Shown here: positions 44,348 to 55,140 of the stretch, in pieces
Position numbering within the stretch: position 1 is the first letter of the stretch
Layout: every line of letters starts with the position of its first letter
Source: Pontibacterium sp964228735
GTDB taxonomy: Bacteria; Pseudomonadota; Gammaproteobacteria; Pseudomonadales; Balneatricaceae
Direction: 5' to 3'
DNA: 64,000 bases
NCBI RefSeq assembly: GCF_964228735.1
Contig: NZ_CAXRBQ010000086.1
Span: 1 to 64,000 of the forward strand
Notes under the pieces: generated by a model
The model's database searches: none
Told to the model about the DNA's origin: nothing
The model's input: only the letters and a program-made list of their open reading frames with translations
Made by a program: the position numbers and the translations under genes

Positions 44348-45940
44348 TTACTCCTTATCTGAGGCCGTTTGCTCGGTCACCATGCACTCGGTGGTAAGCA
44401 TGAGGCCGGCCACGGATGCCGCGTATTGCAGTGCGCTACGGGTTACTTTGGCAGGGTCGATGATGCCGGCTTCGAGCATATCCACGAATGCATCGGACGC
44501 CGCGTTATAACCGTAGTTACCGGTACCACTGCGTACTTTATCCAGAATGACGGACGGCTCAGCGCCAGCATTCTGCGCGATCTGGCGCAACGGGGCTTCC
44601 ATCGCAGTGAGTGCAATGCGGATACCGTGGTTCTGGTCGTCGTTGGCTCCGGTCAGGTCGTTGAGGCGAGAGGCCGCACGCACCAGAGCCACACCACCCC
44701 CGGCGACGATACCTTCATCCACCGCTGCACGGGTGGCATGGAGCGCGTCGTCAACACGGTCCTTCTTCTCTTTCATCTCAACTTCGGTGGCCGCACCAAT
44801 CTTCAGTACGGCTACGCCACCGCTGAGTTTGGCCAGCCGCTCCTGCAACTTCTCACGGTCGTAGTCGGAGCTGGTGGACTCGATCTCCTGGCGGATGCGG
44901 TCGCAGCGGGACTTGATCGCATCGTCGCCGCCCGCACCGTCCACGATGGTGGTGGTGTCCTTGGTGATCAGCACACGCTTGGCCTGACCCAGCTGTTCCA
45001 GGGTAGCGCCTTCCAGATTCAGTCCCACCTCTTCGGCGATCACCGTGGCGCTGGTCAGGATCGCGATATCTTCCAGCATCGCCTTGCGGCGGTCGCCGAA
45101 GCCCGGTGCTTTAACGGCAGCCACTTTGACGATGCCGCGCATGTTGTTCACCACCAGGGTTGCCAGCGCTTCCCCTTCAATATCTTCGGCGATGATCAGC
45201 AATGGTTTGGCCGCTTTCGCCACCTCTTCCAGAATTGGCAGCAGGTCGCGGATGTTGCTGATCTTGCGATCAGCCAGCAGGATATACGGGTCTTCCAGCT
45301 CGACCTGGCCTTTATCCGGGTTGTTGATGAAGTACGGTGAGAGGTAGCCGCGGTCGAACTGCATACCCTCCACCACTTCCAGCTCGTTCTGCATCGACTG
45401 GCCTTCCTCAACGGTAATCACCCCGTCGCGGCCGACTTTTTCCATCGCTTCCGCGATCAGGCGGCCAATCTCATGGTCCGCGTTGGCGGAGATGGTGCCC
45501 ACCTGGGCGATCTCTTCCGAGGTGGAGCAGTCCTTGGCGATATCCTGCAGCTCCTCAACCGCCGCATTCACCGCCAGGTCGATACCACGCTTCAGGTCCA
45601 TCGGGTTGAGGCCAGCCGTTACCACCTTGAGGCCCTCATTAACGATCGCCTGGGCAATTACGGTTGCGGTGGTGGTGCCGTCACCGGCCGCATCGTTGGC
45701 TTTGGACGCAACCTCTTTCACCATCTGTGCGCCCATGTTTTGGAATTTATCTTCCAGTTCAATCTCTTTGGCGACCGATACGCCGTCTTTGGTGATCGTT
45801 GGCGCACCAAAGGATTTGTTGAGTACCACGTTGCGGCCTTTAGGGCCGAGGGTGACCTTTACCGCATCGGCAAGGATGTTTACACCAGCCAGCATCTGCT
45901 CGCGGGCATCATGGCTGAACTTTACGTCTTTCGCACTCAT
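44348..45940 (-). CDS. groEL: Chaperonin GroEL, without the GGM tail
   Basis: A 530-aa 60-kDa chaperonin. The ATP-binding signatures are TLGPKGRNVV, GDGTTTATV and AAVDEGIVAGGG; the apical domain (about 190-375) is normal. Most bacterial GroELs are about 545-550 aa and end in Gly-Gly-Met repeats; this one ends LTTECMVTEQTASDKE and has no such tail. It may therefore be a second, specialised copy or simply a tail-less form. groES lies 26 nt upstream. A heat-shock-like promoter precedes groES. Confidence 0.96.
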   Translation of the reverse strand: MSAKDVKFSHDAREQMLAGVNILADAVKVTLGPKGRNVVLNKSFGAPTITKDGVSVAKEIELEDKFQNMGAQMVKEVASKANDAAGDGTTTATVIAQAIVNEGLKVVTAGLNPMDLKRGIDLAVNAAVEELQDIAKDCSTSEEIAQVGTISANADHEIGRLIAEAMEKVGRDGVITVEEGQSMQNELEVVEGMQFDRGYLSPYFINNPDKGQVELEDPYILLADRKISNIRDLLPILEEVAKAAKPLLIIAEDIEGEALATLVVNNMRGIVKVAAVKAPGFGDRRKAMLEDIAILTSATVIAEEVGLNLEGATLEQLGQAKRVLITKDTTTIVDGAGGDDAIKSRCDRIRQEIESTSSDYDREKLQERLAKLSGGVAVLKIGAATEVEMKEKKDRVDDALHATRAAVDEGIVAGGGVALVRAASRLNDLTGANDDQNHGIRIALTAMEAPLRQIAQNAGAEPSVILDKVRSGTGNYGYNAASDAFVDMLEAGIIDPAKVTRSALQYAASVAGLMLTTECMVTEQTASDKE

Positions 45941-45966
45941 ATGTTGTTAACCTCCTGAATACAAAT

Positions 45967-46260
45967 TTACGCGTCGATAACTGCCAAAATGTCGCTTTCC
46001 TGGACGATCAGGTACTCCTTCTCGTCCTGCTTTTCGGTGTGGGCACTGAAGCCCTCTTTGAATAAAACGGTGTCGCCTACCTGGACGGCGGGTGGGCGAT
46101 GCTGGCCGTTTTCGAGTAACTTACCGGCGCCGACGGCCTTCACTACTCCTCGGTTGGATTTCTTGGCGGCATTCCCGGTCAGGATAATGCCTCCTTCACT
46201 TTTGCTTTCCTCAGACAGGCGCTCAATGAGTACGCGATCATGTAGAGGGCGAACATTCAT
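45967..46260 (-). CDS. groES: Co-chaperonin GroES
   Basis: A 97-aa co-chaperonin that caps GroEL. The N-terminal MNVRPLHDRVLIER and the mobile loop region ESKSEGGIILTGNAAKK (about 16-32) are typical. The C-terminal LIVQESDILAVI completes the fold. Its gene begins the groESL operon, 26 nt before groEL. Confidence 0.97.
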   Translation of the reverse strand: MNVRPLHDRVLIERLSEESKSEGGIILTGNAAKKSNRGVVKAVGAGKLLENGQHRPPAVQVGDTVLFKEGFSAHTEKQDEKEYLIVQESDILAVIDA

Positions 46261-46599
46261 TTCATTTCACTCCATACAATAAAACACATTCACATCGTTA
46301 TTACGGGCGGTATCGCCCGGCGAAAAAATAATTAAGGGCGGCCAAAAACGATTTCAAGCACTGCAATCGAAAAAAATTTCATCGCCTCATCCATGAAGGG
46401 AGAGCAGGGGCACTGGTGGGTTTTGGGGGGGCGCGCGATATTTTTTTCCAGCCACTTGAAACTTTCGCTCAAAGTACCCACTCAATATTGCGTACTCTGA
46501 ACCGGTCGTCCTTTCAGCAATGCTGCACGGATTAGTGGTGCATCGTATCGGCAGGCTTTATGGGACTGACTATCAATTTCCAGTGACAGGAGATGACAC
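46261..46599. other. Divergent groES/protease intergenic region
   Basis: The 339-nt gap holds the groES promoter (46331-46358) and a small hairpin in its leader (CGGGCG at 46304-46309 with CGCCCG at 46314-46319), near the predicted 5' end of the mRNA. The part nearer the protease gene must hold that promoter, which I cannot place. No other gene is seen. Confidence 0.55.
46331..46358 (-). promoter_or_regulatory. Sigma-32-like heat-shock promoter of groESL
   Basis: On the minus strand CTTGAAA (46358-46352) is followed after 13 nt by CCCTTAAT (46338-46331), close to the RpoH pattern CTTGAAA-N13-CCCCATnT. It lies about 70 nt before the groES start. Confidence 0.75.
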
Positions 46600-47955
46600 A
46601 TGAACTTGATGAAACGAGTAAGTGCCAGTCTGCTGATCCTCTTCAGCAGTTGCGTGTTTGCGGGGTTACCTACCCATGATAGCCAGGGCCAGCCGCTCCC
46701 TTCGTTGGCGCCGATGCTGGAGTCGGTCAATTCAGCTGTGGTGAACATATCCACCTACTCGAACCGCCAGCTCTACAACCCGCTGCTGAACGATCCTTTC
46801 TTCCGTCGTTTCTTCAATATCCCCGATGAACAGTACCGCCAACAGACCGAGCGGCGTGAACAGAGCGCAGGCTCCGGTGTGATCGTTGATGCCGGTGATG
46901 GGGTAGTGCTGACCAACTTCCATGTAATCAAGGACGCCGATGAGATTCAGGTGTCACTGATCGATGGCCGTTCTTTTAAGGCTGAGCTGCAGGGTGTGGA
47001 TCCTGAGCTGGATATCGCCGTATTGAAGATCGACGCTAAAAACCTGTCCGAGGTGAAGATGACGAACTCGGAGAACCTGCGGGTGGGAGATTTTGTGGTG
47101 GCGATCGGTAACCCGTTTGGTCTGGGGCAAACCGTGACCACCGGCATTGTCAGCGCGTTGGGGCGCAGCGGTCTGGGAATCGAGGGCTATGAGAACTTTA
47201 TCCAGACCGATGCCTCCATCAACCCGGGTAACTCCGGGGGCGCGCTGGTGAACCTGCGTGGTGAACTGATCGGCATCAACACCGCTATTATCTCCCGGGG
47301 CGGCGGCAACATCGGTATCGGCTTTGCCATCCCTACCAACATGGCCAAAGCCAGCATGGAGCAGATCCTGGCAGATGGCAAAGTCCGTCGTGGCCAGCTG
47401 GGTGTGGGTATCCAGGACATTACCTCCGATCTGCGTGATGCCTTTGGCCTCAAACGCGGCGAGTTTGGTGTGCTGGTGACCGGTGTCGCGGAAGATTCCC
47501 CTGCTGAAGAGGCGGGTATCGAAGCGGGCGACATCATCCTGTCGGTTGATGGTGTGCCAACCAAAAACAGCAGCCAGCTGCGCAGTCTGGTGGGTGTGAA
47601 ACGGATTGGTGAGGAGGTGAAAGTCGCCCTGTTCCGGGACAGCGAGCGTATTACGCTGGATGTAAAAGTGGGTGATCCGCGCCGCATCGCTGCAATCGGT
47701 GAAGTGGGACACGAGCTATTGGCCGGCGTACGTTTCGAGAACCAGGCGGACCGTGAAGGCGTGGTTGTAACGTCCCTGGATCGGAACTCCGCCGCAGCGT
47801 TCGCCGGGTTACGTCCAGGTGATCTGATTGTGAGTGTGAATCGCCAGCGCGTGCGTGATCTGGACGATATGCAGAAAGCACTGGGCCGGGAGGCGAGTGA
47901 AGTGTTGCTGCGTGTAAACCGCGGGCGTGGCAGCTTCTTTGTCCTGCTGCGTTAA
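46600..47955 (+). CDS. DegP/DegQ-family periplasmic serine protease
   Basis: A 451-aa periplasmic protease and chaperone. A signal peptide (hydrophobic core about residues 9-21) precedes a trypsin-like domain with His108 (TNFHVIKD), Asp138 (LDIAVLKI) and Ser212 (NPGNSGGAL). Two PDZ domains follow (about 255-345 and 360-450; RRGQLGVGIQ marks the first). It matches DegQ/MucD in size and layout. It removes misfolded envelope proteins. A good AGGAG site precedes the start. Confidence 0.95.
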   Translation: MNLMKRVSASLLILFSSCVFAGLPTHDSQGQPLPSLAPMLESVNSAVVNISTYSNRQLYNPLLNDPFFRRFFNIPDEQYRQQTERREQSAGSGVIVDAGDGVVLTNFHVIKDADEIQVSLIDGRSFKAELQGVDPELDIAVLKIDAKNLSEVKMTNSENLRVGDFVVAIGNPFGLGQTVTTGIVSALGRSGLGIEGYENFIQTDASINPGNSGGALVNLRGELIGINTAIISRGGGNIGIGFAIPTNMAKASMEQILADGKVRRGQLGVGIQDITSDLRDAFGLKRGEFGVLVTGVAEDSPAEEAGIEAGDIILSVDGVPTKNSSQLRSLVGVKRIGEEVKVALFRDSERITLDVKVGDPRRIAAIGEVGHELLAGVRFENQADREGVVVTSLDRNSAAAFAGLRPGDLIVSVNRQRVRDLDDMQKALGREASEVLLRVNRGRGSFFVLLR

Positions 47956-47968
47956 TAACCGGAAGGAC

Positions 47969-47994
47969 AGGGGGAGCATGATAATGCTCTCCCT
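47969..47994. terminator. Bidirectional hairpin terminator
   Basis: An 11-bp stem (AGGGGGAGCAT with ATGCTCTCCCT, one G-U pair) with a 4-nt loop lies between the protease stop and the convergent ACP stop. T residues are few on both sides. Confidence 0.7.
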
Positions 47995-47996
47995 AT

Positions 47997-48248
47997 TCAG
48001 TTCTGGCCGGATTTTTCCTGTAGATAGCCGAGTAAGTTGTTCAGACTGGTAAGCAAGTGGTGGTCCTGGTCGGGAATCTTGATCCCCAAGCGTTTACCCA
48101 GCGCCACCATCAGGATCATAAAGTCCATGGAGTCGATATCCAGCTCTTCGCGCAAGTCTTCATCCCGATCCAGCTCCGAGGGCACCAGTTCGGGGGCGAT
48201 ATTCTGCAGCTCTTCAAAAACGATTACCTCAATCTGTGCGATCTCCAT
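47997..48248 (-). CDS. Acyl carrier protein-like phosphopantetheine protein
   Basis: An 83-aa carrier protein. Ser40 in the DIDSMDFMIL segment is the predicted phosphopantetheine site (DSM instead of the usual DSL). The acidic helix two region and predicted helix pattern fit ACPs. It is the last gene of an operon with E2, E1-beta, E1-alpha and an acyl-CoA synthetase, and begins 10 nt after the E2 gene. Thus it may carry the acyl group made or used by that complex. This link is inference; no ketosynthase is near. Confidence 0.88.
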   Translation of the reverse strand: MEIAQIEVIVFEELQNIAPELVPSELDRDEDLREELDIDSMDFMILMVALGKRLGIKIPDQDHHLLTSLNNLLGYLQEKSGQN

Positions 48249-48258
48249 CGTATCTCCT

Positions 48259-49362
48259 CTAGTCCAGCAAGCGTTCCGGGTGCTGTAGCAGCTTGGTTAC
48301 CCGGCGCAGGAATTGAGCGCCCTGGTGGCCGTCGCTGACCCGGTGATCTGCCGCCAGTGAAACGTTGACCAACAAGCGTGGGCAGACCGCGCCGTTCACC
48401 ACCCAGGGCCGGGTTTGCGGACAACCGATCCCGATCAACGCCACCTGCGGTGGATAGATCACGCCAAACAGGGTTTCCACACCGCGTTCGCCCATGCTGC
48501 TGACGGTGATGGTGGCATCGGTCATCTCGGAGCTACGCAGGCCACCGCGGCGGGCGCGCAACGTGAGGTCCCGCATTCGCTGCATCAGTTCCGGAAGCGG
48601 AGCCCTGTCGACCCGGTGCAATGCGGGTGTGATCAGTCCCCAGGTGCGGATCGAGATCGCCATTCCCAGGTGGATCTCGTCGGCGGACTGAAACTGGCCG
48701 TGCTGGTAAAAGCCGTTTAGCTCTGGGCTGTCGAGCAATGCCAGTGCGATCGCCTTGTGCAGCAGGGCGGTCATCAGCAGTTGTTCGTCGGCGGGCTTGT
48801 CGTGGTTGTACTGGGTCATCCATTCCAATGCGGTTTGCAGGTCGATGGTGGTGGCGAGGTAGTAGTGGGGAATTTCCCGCTTGGAGCGCACCATGGCGGC
48901 GGCGATGGCCCGACGCATCATCTCTTTTTCATCACCCGGTACCGGGGTGTTGACTTCAGGCCGGTGTGGAATCGGAGTGGGCAGGTCAGCGGCCAAAATT
49001 GCGCCATCGGGACCGCTGCCACTGAGGCCCCTCAGATCGATACCCCTTACCTGTGCTTGTTTCCGGGCCAGGGGCGACGCTTTGGGACGTGTACTTATCA
49101 CTGAATCAGTTGAGGGCGCTTCCGCTTTATCATCGCTAAGGGTGGCAATCGGCGTACCCACCGGGACACGGCTACCGGGTTCAACCAGCAGTTCATGGAC
49201 GGTACCGGTCTGGAAGGTCTCCATATCGATGGCGCCCTTGTTGGTCTCGATCACTGCGATGATGTCGCCTTTCTGAATCCGGTCGCCGGGTTTGATACGC
49301 CACTCGCTGACAACGCCGCTCTCCATATCCGCGCCAAAGGAGGGCATGGTCAGTTCGTTCAT
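48259..49362 (-). CDS. 2-oxoacid dehydrogenase E2 acyltransferase
   Basis: A 367-aa dihydrolipoamide acyltransferase. One N-terminal lipoyl domain (1-75) has the lipoyl Lys42 in IETNKGAIDME (the usual form is ETDKA). A peripheral-subunit-binding region follows (about 107-145; SPLARKQAQVRGIDLRGLSG). The catalytic domain ends with His340 and Asp344 in ADHRVSDGHQGAQF. It overlaps the E1-beta gene by 4 nt. The acyl group made is not known; pyruvate, acetoin or branched substrates are all possible. Confidence 0.9.
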   Translation of the reverse strand: MNELTMPSFGADMESGVVSEWRIKPGDRIQKGDIIAVIETNKGAIDMETFQTGTVHELLVEPGSRVPVGTPIATLSDDKAEAPSTDSVISTRPKASPLARKQAQVRGIDLRGLSGSGPDGAILAADLPTPIPHRPEVNTPVPGDEKEMMRRAIAAAMVRSKREIPHYYLATTIDLQTALEWMTQYNHDKPADEQLLMTALLHKAIALALLDSPELNGFYQHGQFQSADEIHLGMAISIRTWGLITPALHRVDRAPLPELMQRMRDLTLRARRGGLRSSEMTDATITVSSMGERGVETLFGVIYPPQVALIGIGCPQTRPWVVNGAVCPRLLVNVSLAADHRVSDGHQGAQFLRRVTKLLQHPERLLD

Positions 49363-50348
49363 ACCACCCCCAGAATCTGTTTGGCGCTACGCACGATCTC
49401 GCTGCGCTGGGGCAGTGCGGCATCTTCCAGGTGTTTCGGGTAGGGGATTGGCACCTCCTGGCTGCAGACCCGGCCTACCGGCGCATCCAGTTCCCAGAAG
49501 GCCTGCTCCATGATGATGGCGCTGACCTCGCCGGCCAGTGAGCCGGTGCGCCAGCCTTCGTCGATGATCAGGGCACGGTGGGTTTTACTGACACTGCGCA
49601 CAATGCTTTCTGTATCCAGTGGGCGTAGGCTACGCAGATCCAGTACTTCGACACTGATACCCGCGTGGGAGAGTTCTTCAGCCGCGGCCAATACCTTCGG
49701 CAGAGAGCCGCCGTAGGTGATCAGGCTAAGGTCGCTGCCTTCGCGGCGGACAAGTGCCTGCTCCATCGGTGGACACTGGTCTGCGGCGGGGACCGGTTCC
49801 TCGTTGTTGTAGAGCATCACATGCTCGAAAATCACCACCGGATCGGGGTCATCCAGCGCCATCTGCAACATATAGCGGGCATCGGCAACAGTGGCGGGAG
49901 CCAGCACCTTGAGCCCGGGCACATGGGCGTACCAGCACTCCAGACTGTGGGAGTGCTGTGCCGCCAGCTGGCGACCGGCGCCGCTGGCCATGCGGATCAC
50001 CAGGGGCACGCTGAACTGCCCGCCAGACATATGGCGGATGGTGGCGGCGTTATTCACGATCTGGTCGAGGGCGAGCAGGCTGAAGTTAACGGTCATTACC
50101 TCAACAATTGGACGCATACCACCCAAGGCGGCGCCCACACCCGCGCCAACAAAGCCGGATTCTGAAAGGGGCGTATCGCGGATACGTTCGTCGCTAAATT
50201 CACTGAGCAGCCCCTTGGACACGCCGTAACAGCCACCGTAGTGACCAACGTCTTCACCCATCAGGAAAACGCGGGGATCCTCATTCATTGCCTCGCGCAA
50301 GGCCTGCCGGATCGCCTCGCGGTAACTCATGGTGCTGTTGTCAGTCAT
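49359..50348 (-). CDS. 2-oxoacid dehydrogenase E1 beta subunit
   Basis: A 329-aa E1-beta subunit. N-terminal MSYREAIRQALREAM and MGEDVGHYGG carry the typical cofactor-side Glu. GFVGAGVGAALGGMRPIVE and the C-terminal EEGWRTGSLAGEVSA region match pyruvate/acetoin-type E1-beta. It is coupled by ATGA overlaps to E1-alpha upstream and E2 downstream, which gives a fixed ratio of the complex parts. Confidence 0.93.
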   Translation of the reverse strand: MTDNSTMSYREAIRQALREAMNEDPRVFLMGEDVGHYGGCYGVSKGLLSEFSDERIRDTPLSESGFVGAGVGAALGGMRPIVEVMTVNFSLLALDQIVNNAATIRHMSGGQFSVPLVIRMASGAGRQLAAQHSHSLECWYAHVPGLKVLAPATVADARYMLQMALDDPDPVVIFEHVMLYNNEEPVPAADQCPPMEQALVRREGSDLSLITYGGSLPKVLAAAEELSHAGISVEVLDLRSLRPLDTESIVRSVSKTHRALIIDEGWRTGSLAGEVSAIIMEQAFWELDAPVGRVCSQEVPIPYPKHLEDAALPQRSEIVRSAKQILGVV

Positions 50349-51332
50349 GCCGCACCTTCCGATCTGCTGGCGGTGTATACGTCTGAGGTCAACGTATCCA
50401 CGGATTCGAACTCGCCCCGTTCAGCGGCTGCCACCGCTTCGCTGAGCTCCAGCTCCACCTGGCGTTCGAGGCTGCCGAGTTCTTCGTCACCCAGCTGGTG
50501 GTAGTCCCGCAGCCACTGCACCAGCTGCACGATGGGGCCTTTCTGTTGCCAGCTTTCCACCTCCGCCTTGTCGCGGTAGAGCTGGCTGTCGAACATGGAG
50601 TGGGCGCGGAAGCGGTAGGTACGGCACTCCAGAAAGCGTGGTAAACCGTCGGCCCGGATACCGTCGCAGGCCCGTTGGGCGGCCTGTTCAACCTCCACCA
50701 CGTTCATGCCGTCGACCGCCTCTGACTTGATGTTGTAGCCGGCCGCCTTCTGGTGAATATCCTGCTCGGATTCGGAAATCTTGAGGGCTGTACCCATGGC
50801 ATAGAGGTTGTTTTCGCAGACAAACAGCACCGGTAACTGCCAGAGCGCAGCCAGATTGAGGCTTTCGTGAAACTCACCCTCAGCGACGGCGCCTTCACCA
50901 AAAAAGCAGGCGGTAACCCGCTTGCGGTTTTGCAGCTTGTCGGCCAGCGCCAGTCCCACCGCCAGTGGCAGGCCTCCGGCAACGATAGCGTTACCACCGT
51001 AGAAACGGGTATCCGCGTCAAACAGGTGCATGGAACCCCCGCGACCCCGACTGCAGCCATTGAGCTTGCCGTACATTTCGGCCATCACTGCGGCCATGGA
51101 GACGCCACGGGCCAGGGCATGGCCATGTTCGCGGTAGGTACAGATCAGGGCATCGTCCTTCGTCAACGCTTCGTTGCAGCCGACTGCGATCGCCTCCTCA
51201 CCGATATAGAGATGGAGGAACCCACGGATCTTCTCCAGGGTGTAAAGCTCGGCGCATTTCTCCTCGAAACGGCGGATGCGGATCATGCCGTGCAGCAACT
51301 CTAGGAGGTGGCTGCGTCGGACATGAGGTTTG

Positions 51333-51358
<26 letters not shown>
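50345..51358 (-). CDS. 2-oxoacid dehydrogenase E1 alpha subunit
   Basis: A 337-aa thiamine diphosphate subunit. GRGRGGSMHLFD (about 97-108) forms the substrate-loop side. The ThDP motif reads GEGAVAEGEFHESLNLAA followed by CENN: the first Asp of the usual GDG is Glu. Substrate-loop RFRAHSMFDSQLYR is present. The three N-terminal Met codons (51358, 51355, 51346) leave the start open; all overlap the end of the synthetase gene. Confidence 0.92.
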
Positions 51359-53105
<1,747 letters not shown>

Positions 53106-53210
53106 ATCAGGAACCTGCTCAAAAAACCAAAACGTCACTTTCGAGCATAGTTCACTGACTTATACCTGCAAATTATAGGGGTATTTGTGTGCGGACGGTT
53201 TTAGCGCCGT

Positions 53211-54416
53211 TCAGAAATAAAGGCGCCAGCGCAGGGTCAGGCTGTTGGGAATATGGCCGAACTCGGAGCGAGGCTGATCCGATGCAGCCAAGCCCCGTCC
53301 ACTGGTCAGCAAGGCTGACAACAACAGATCCGATTCGTCACTGAGGGAGTAGAGCAGCGTAAACTGGTGCAGGCTGGAGAGGTGGCGTTCGTTGTCTGCA
53401 TCCCTGAGTGGACTGAGCAGCAGGGTATAACTGCCGCGCAGCAGCGGTGTCAGGTCGTCACTCAATCCCAGCCCCAGGACCTGCCGACCGAGTTGCTGTT
53501 GCAGGCCGGATTGCACCAGGAATGAATCGGCTACTTCTGTTAAGCCCATTTCGTCACTGCTACCCAGGTCGTTTTGGTGCCACTCCAGATTCAGCAGGGT
53601 GCCGTTGTCGAACTGGTAGTCCAGCCCGGCGATCCAGAACAGGCCGTCTTCGCGCCCATCGGCTTGATCATAATAGATGCCCTCCACACGCCAGCCGATG
53701 CCTGACCACTCGCTCTCAAATGACGCCCCAACGACCCGGTTATCCACAACCTCACCCGCCAGTAGTGCCAGCTCCGAGCGCTCGCCGGCAGGCTGGCGGT
53801 AATACAGGGCGGCACTGTTGCCGAAGCGGGGTTCATCCTGCGGTGCCAGGGCATAGACCAGGCTGAGCGAGGAGAAGGTGGTGGGGTACCAGTCGTAGAT
53901 CAGGCTGTCGATTCCGGCTTTGAAGTCGGTATCCAGATCAGTGGGGGCAAAGGCGCCAAACACGTTGAGCGGTTGCCAGAAACGGCCGCTGCCCCAGTCC
54001 ACCGGCTGACGGCCGATACTGAGGCTGCTATTGGAAAAACGCCGTTGGTAGTGCAGGCGGTCGAGCTCGAAACGTACCCGTGCCTGATGGTTATCTCCGC
54101 TATGGGCGAACGCCTCGCCCGCCAGTTCCCGGTAGCGAAACAGGTCGCTGGGGCTGCTGTTTTCAATCGCAAAGCCGTTGGTTTGCAGGCGGCTACTGCG
54201 CAGGTGGATCGACCACTCACTGTTGGGCATAAAGTCCTGCAGCATCAGACGCAGGCTCTGTTGGTTGGCGCTGAGGCTGTTGCGGTTTACCTGTGCACCA
54301 TCGGCTGTGTCGCTGACCAATCCCAGCAGGGAGATGCGCCCGGTGAGCTCCGCCGCCATCAGGTTCAGTGGGCAGAGCAGCAGTGCGAGCACGGCAAAAC
54401 TACAGCTCCGCTTCAT
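53211..54416 (-). CDS. Predicted outer-membrane beta-barrel protein
   Basis: A 401-aa secreted protein. A signal peptide (LALLLCPLNLMAAE) precedes a run of alternating beta strands with many aromatic girdle residues, ending SLTLRWRLYF with the terminal Phe typical of outer-membrane barrels. Segments such as LSIGRQPVDWGSGRFWQPLN recall porin-like proteins that go with export operons. No named family was recognised. Its start overlaps the ATPase gene by 17 nt, so it is the last part of the ABC operon. Confidence 0.82.
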   Translation of the reverse strand: MKRSCSFAVLALLLCPLNLMAAELTGRISLLGLVSDTADGAQVNRNSLSANQQSLRLMLQDFMPNSEWSIHLRSSRLQTNGFAIENSSPSDLFRYRELAGEAFAHSGDNHQARVRFELDRLHYQRRFSNSSLSIGRQPVDWGSGRFWQPLNVFGAFAPTDLDTDFKAGIDSLIYDWYPTTFSSLSLVYALAPQDEPRFGNSAALYYRQPAGERSELALLAGEVVDNRVVGASFESEWSGIGWRVEGIYYDQADGREDGLFWIAGLDYQFDNGTLLNLEWHQNDLGSSDEMGLTEVADSFLVQSGLQQQLGRQVLGLGLSDDLTPLLRGSYTLLLSPLRDADNERHLSSLHQFTLLYSLSDESDLLLSALLTSGRGLAASDQPRSEFGHIPNSLTLRWRLYF

Positions 54417-55107
54417 GGGGCTGTTCCCTTGCCTGGTCGCTGACAATACGGCCGTCACGCAGGGTGATAATCCGCTCGGCCCGTTCCATCACCCGTGGGT
54501 CGTGGGTGGAGAAGATAAAGGTGGTCTGCTCCTCGTGGCTCAGGCGGTGCATGATGTCCAACAGGGCGGTGGCGTTCTCCGAATCCAGGTTAGCGGTGGG
54601 TTCGTCGGCCAGCACCAGGCGGGGACCGGCGGCGAGTGCTCGTGCCACGGCCACGCGTTGTTGCTGGCCACCGCTCAGGGCGGAGGGACGGCGGTCCATC
54701 ACCTCTTCCAGGCCGACCAGTGACAGGTAATGTTGCGCCCGTTCCCGGCGCTCGTCGGCGGAGCGGCCTTGCAGCACCATGATCAGCTCTACATTTTCCA
54801 GGGCGCTCAACACCGGCACCAGGTTGTAGGCCTGGAAGATAAAGCCAAGCTGGAACAGACGGAAGTCGGCCAGGGCGCGATCATTCAGCTGGGTGATATC
54901 GGTGTTGTTGAGTCGGGCACAACCCGTGCTCGGGCTGTCCAGGCCGCCAATGATATTCAGCAGGGTGGTTTTACCCGATCCGGAGGGGCCTACCAGGGCA
55001 GCAAATTCTCCCGCTTCAACCTGCAGGTCGATATCCTGTAGTGCCTGCACCTCAATCTCGCCCTGGCGATAACACTTGCCGATCCCATCCAGTGCCAACA
55101 ATGCCAT
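54400..55107 (-). CDS. LolD/MacB-type ABC ATPase
   Basis: A 235-aa ATPase. Walker A is GPSGSGKTTLLN (about 39-50), the signature is LSGGQQQRVAVARAL (about 142-156), and Walker B is LVLADEPTANLD. The layout matches ATPases that serve FtsX-type permeases (LolD, MacB). It serves the two permeases encoded upstream. The barrel gene overlaps its end. Confidence 0.95.
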   Translation of the reverse strand: MALLALDGIGKCYRQGEIEVQALQDIDLQVEAGEFAALVGPSGSGKTTLLNIIGGLDSPSTGCARLNNTDITQLNDRALADFRLFQLGFIFQAYNLVPVLSALENVELIMVLQGRSADERRERAQHYLSLVGLEEVMDRRPSALSGGQQQRVAVARALAAGPRLVLADEPTANLDSENATALLDIMHRLSHEEQTTFIFSTHDPRVMERAERIITLRDGRIVSDQAREQPHEAEL

Positions 55108-55140
55108 TTCAATATTCCTTTCTGAACGTTCTGAAAGCCA

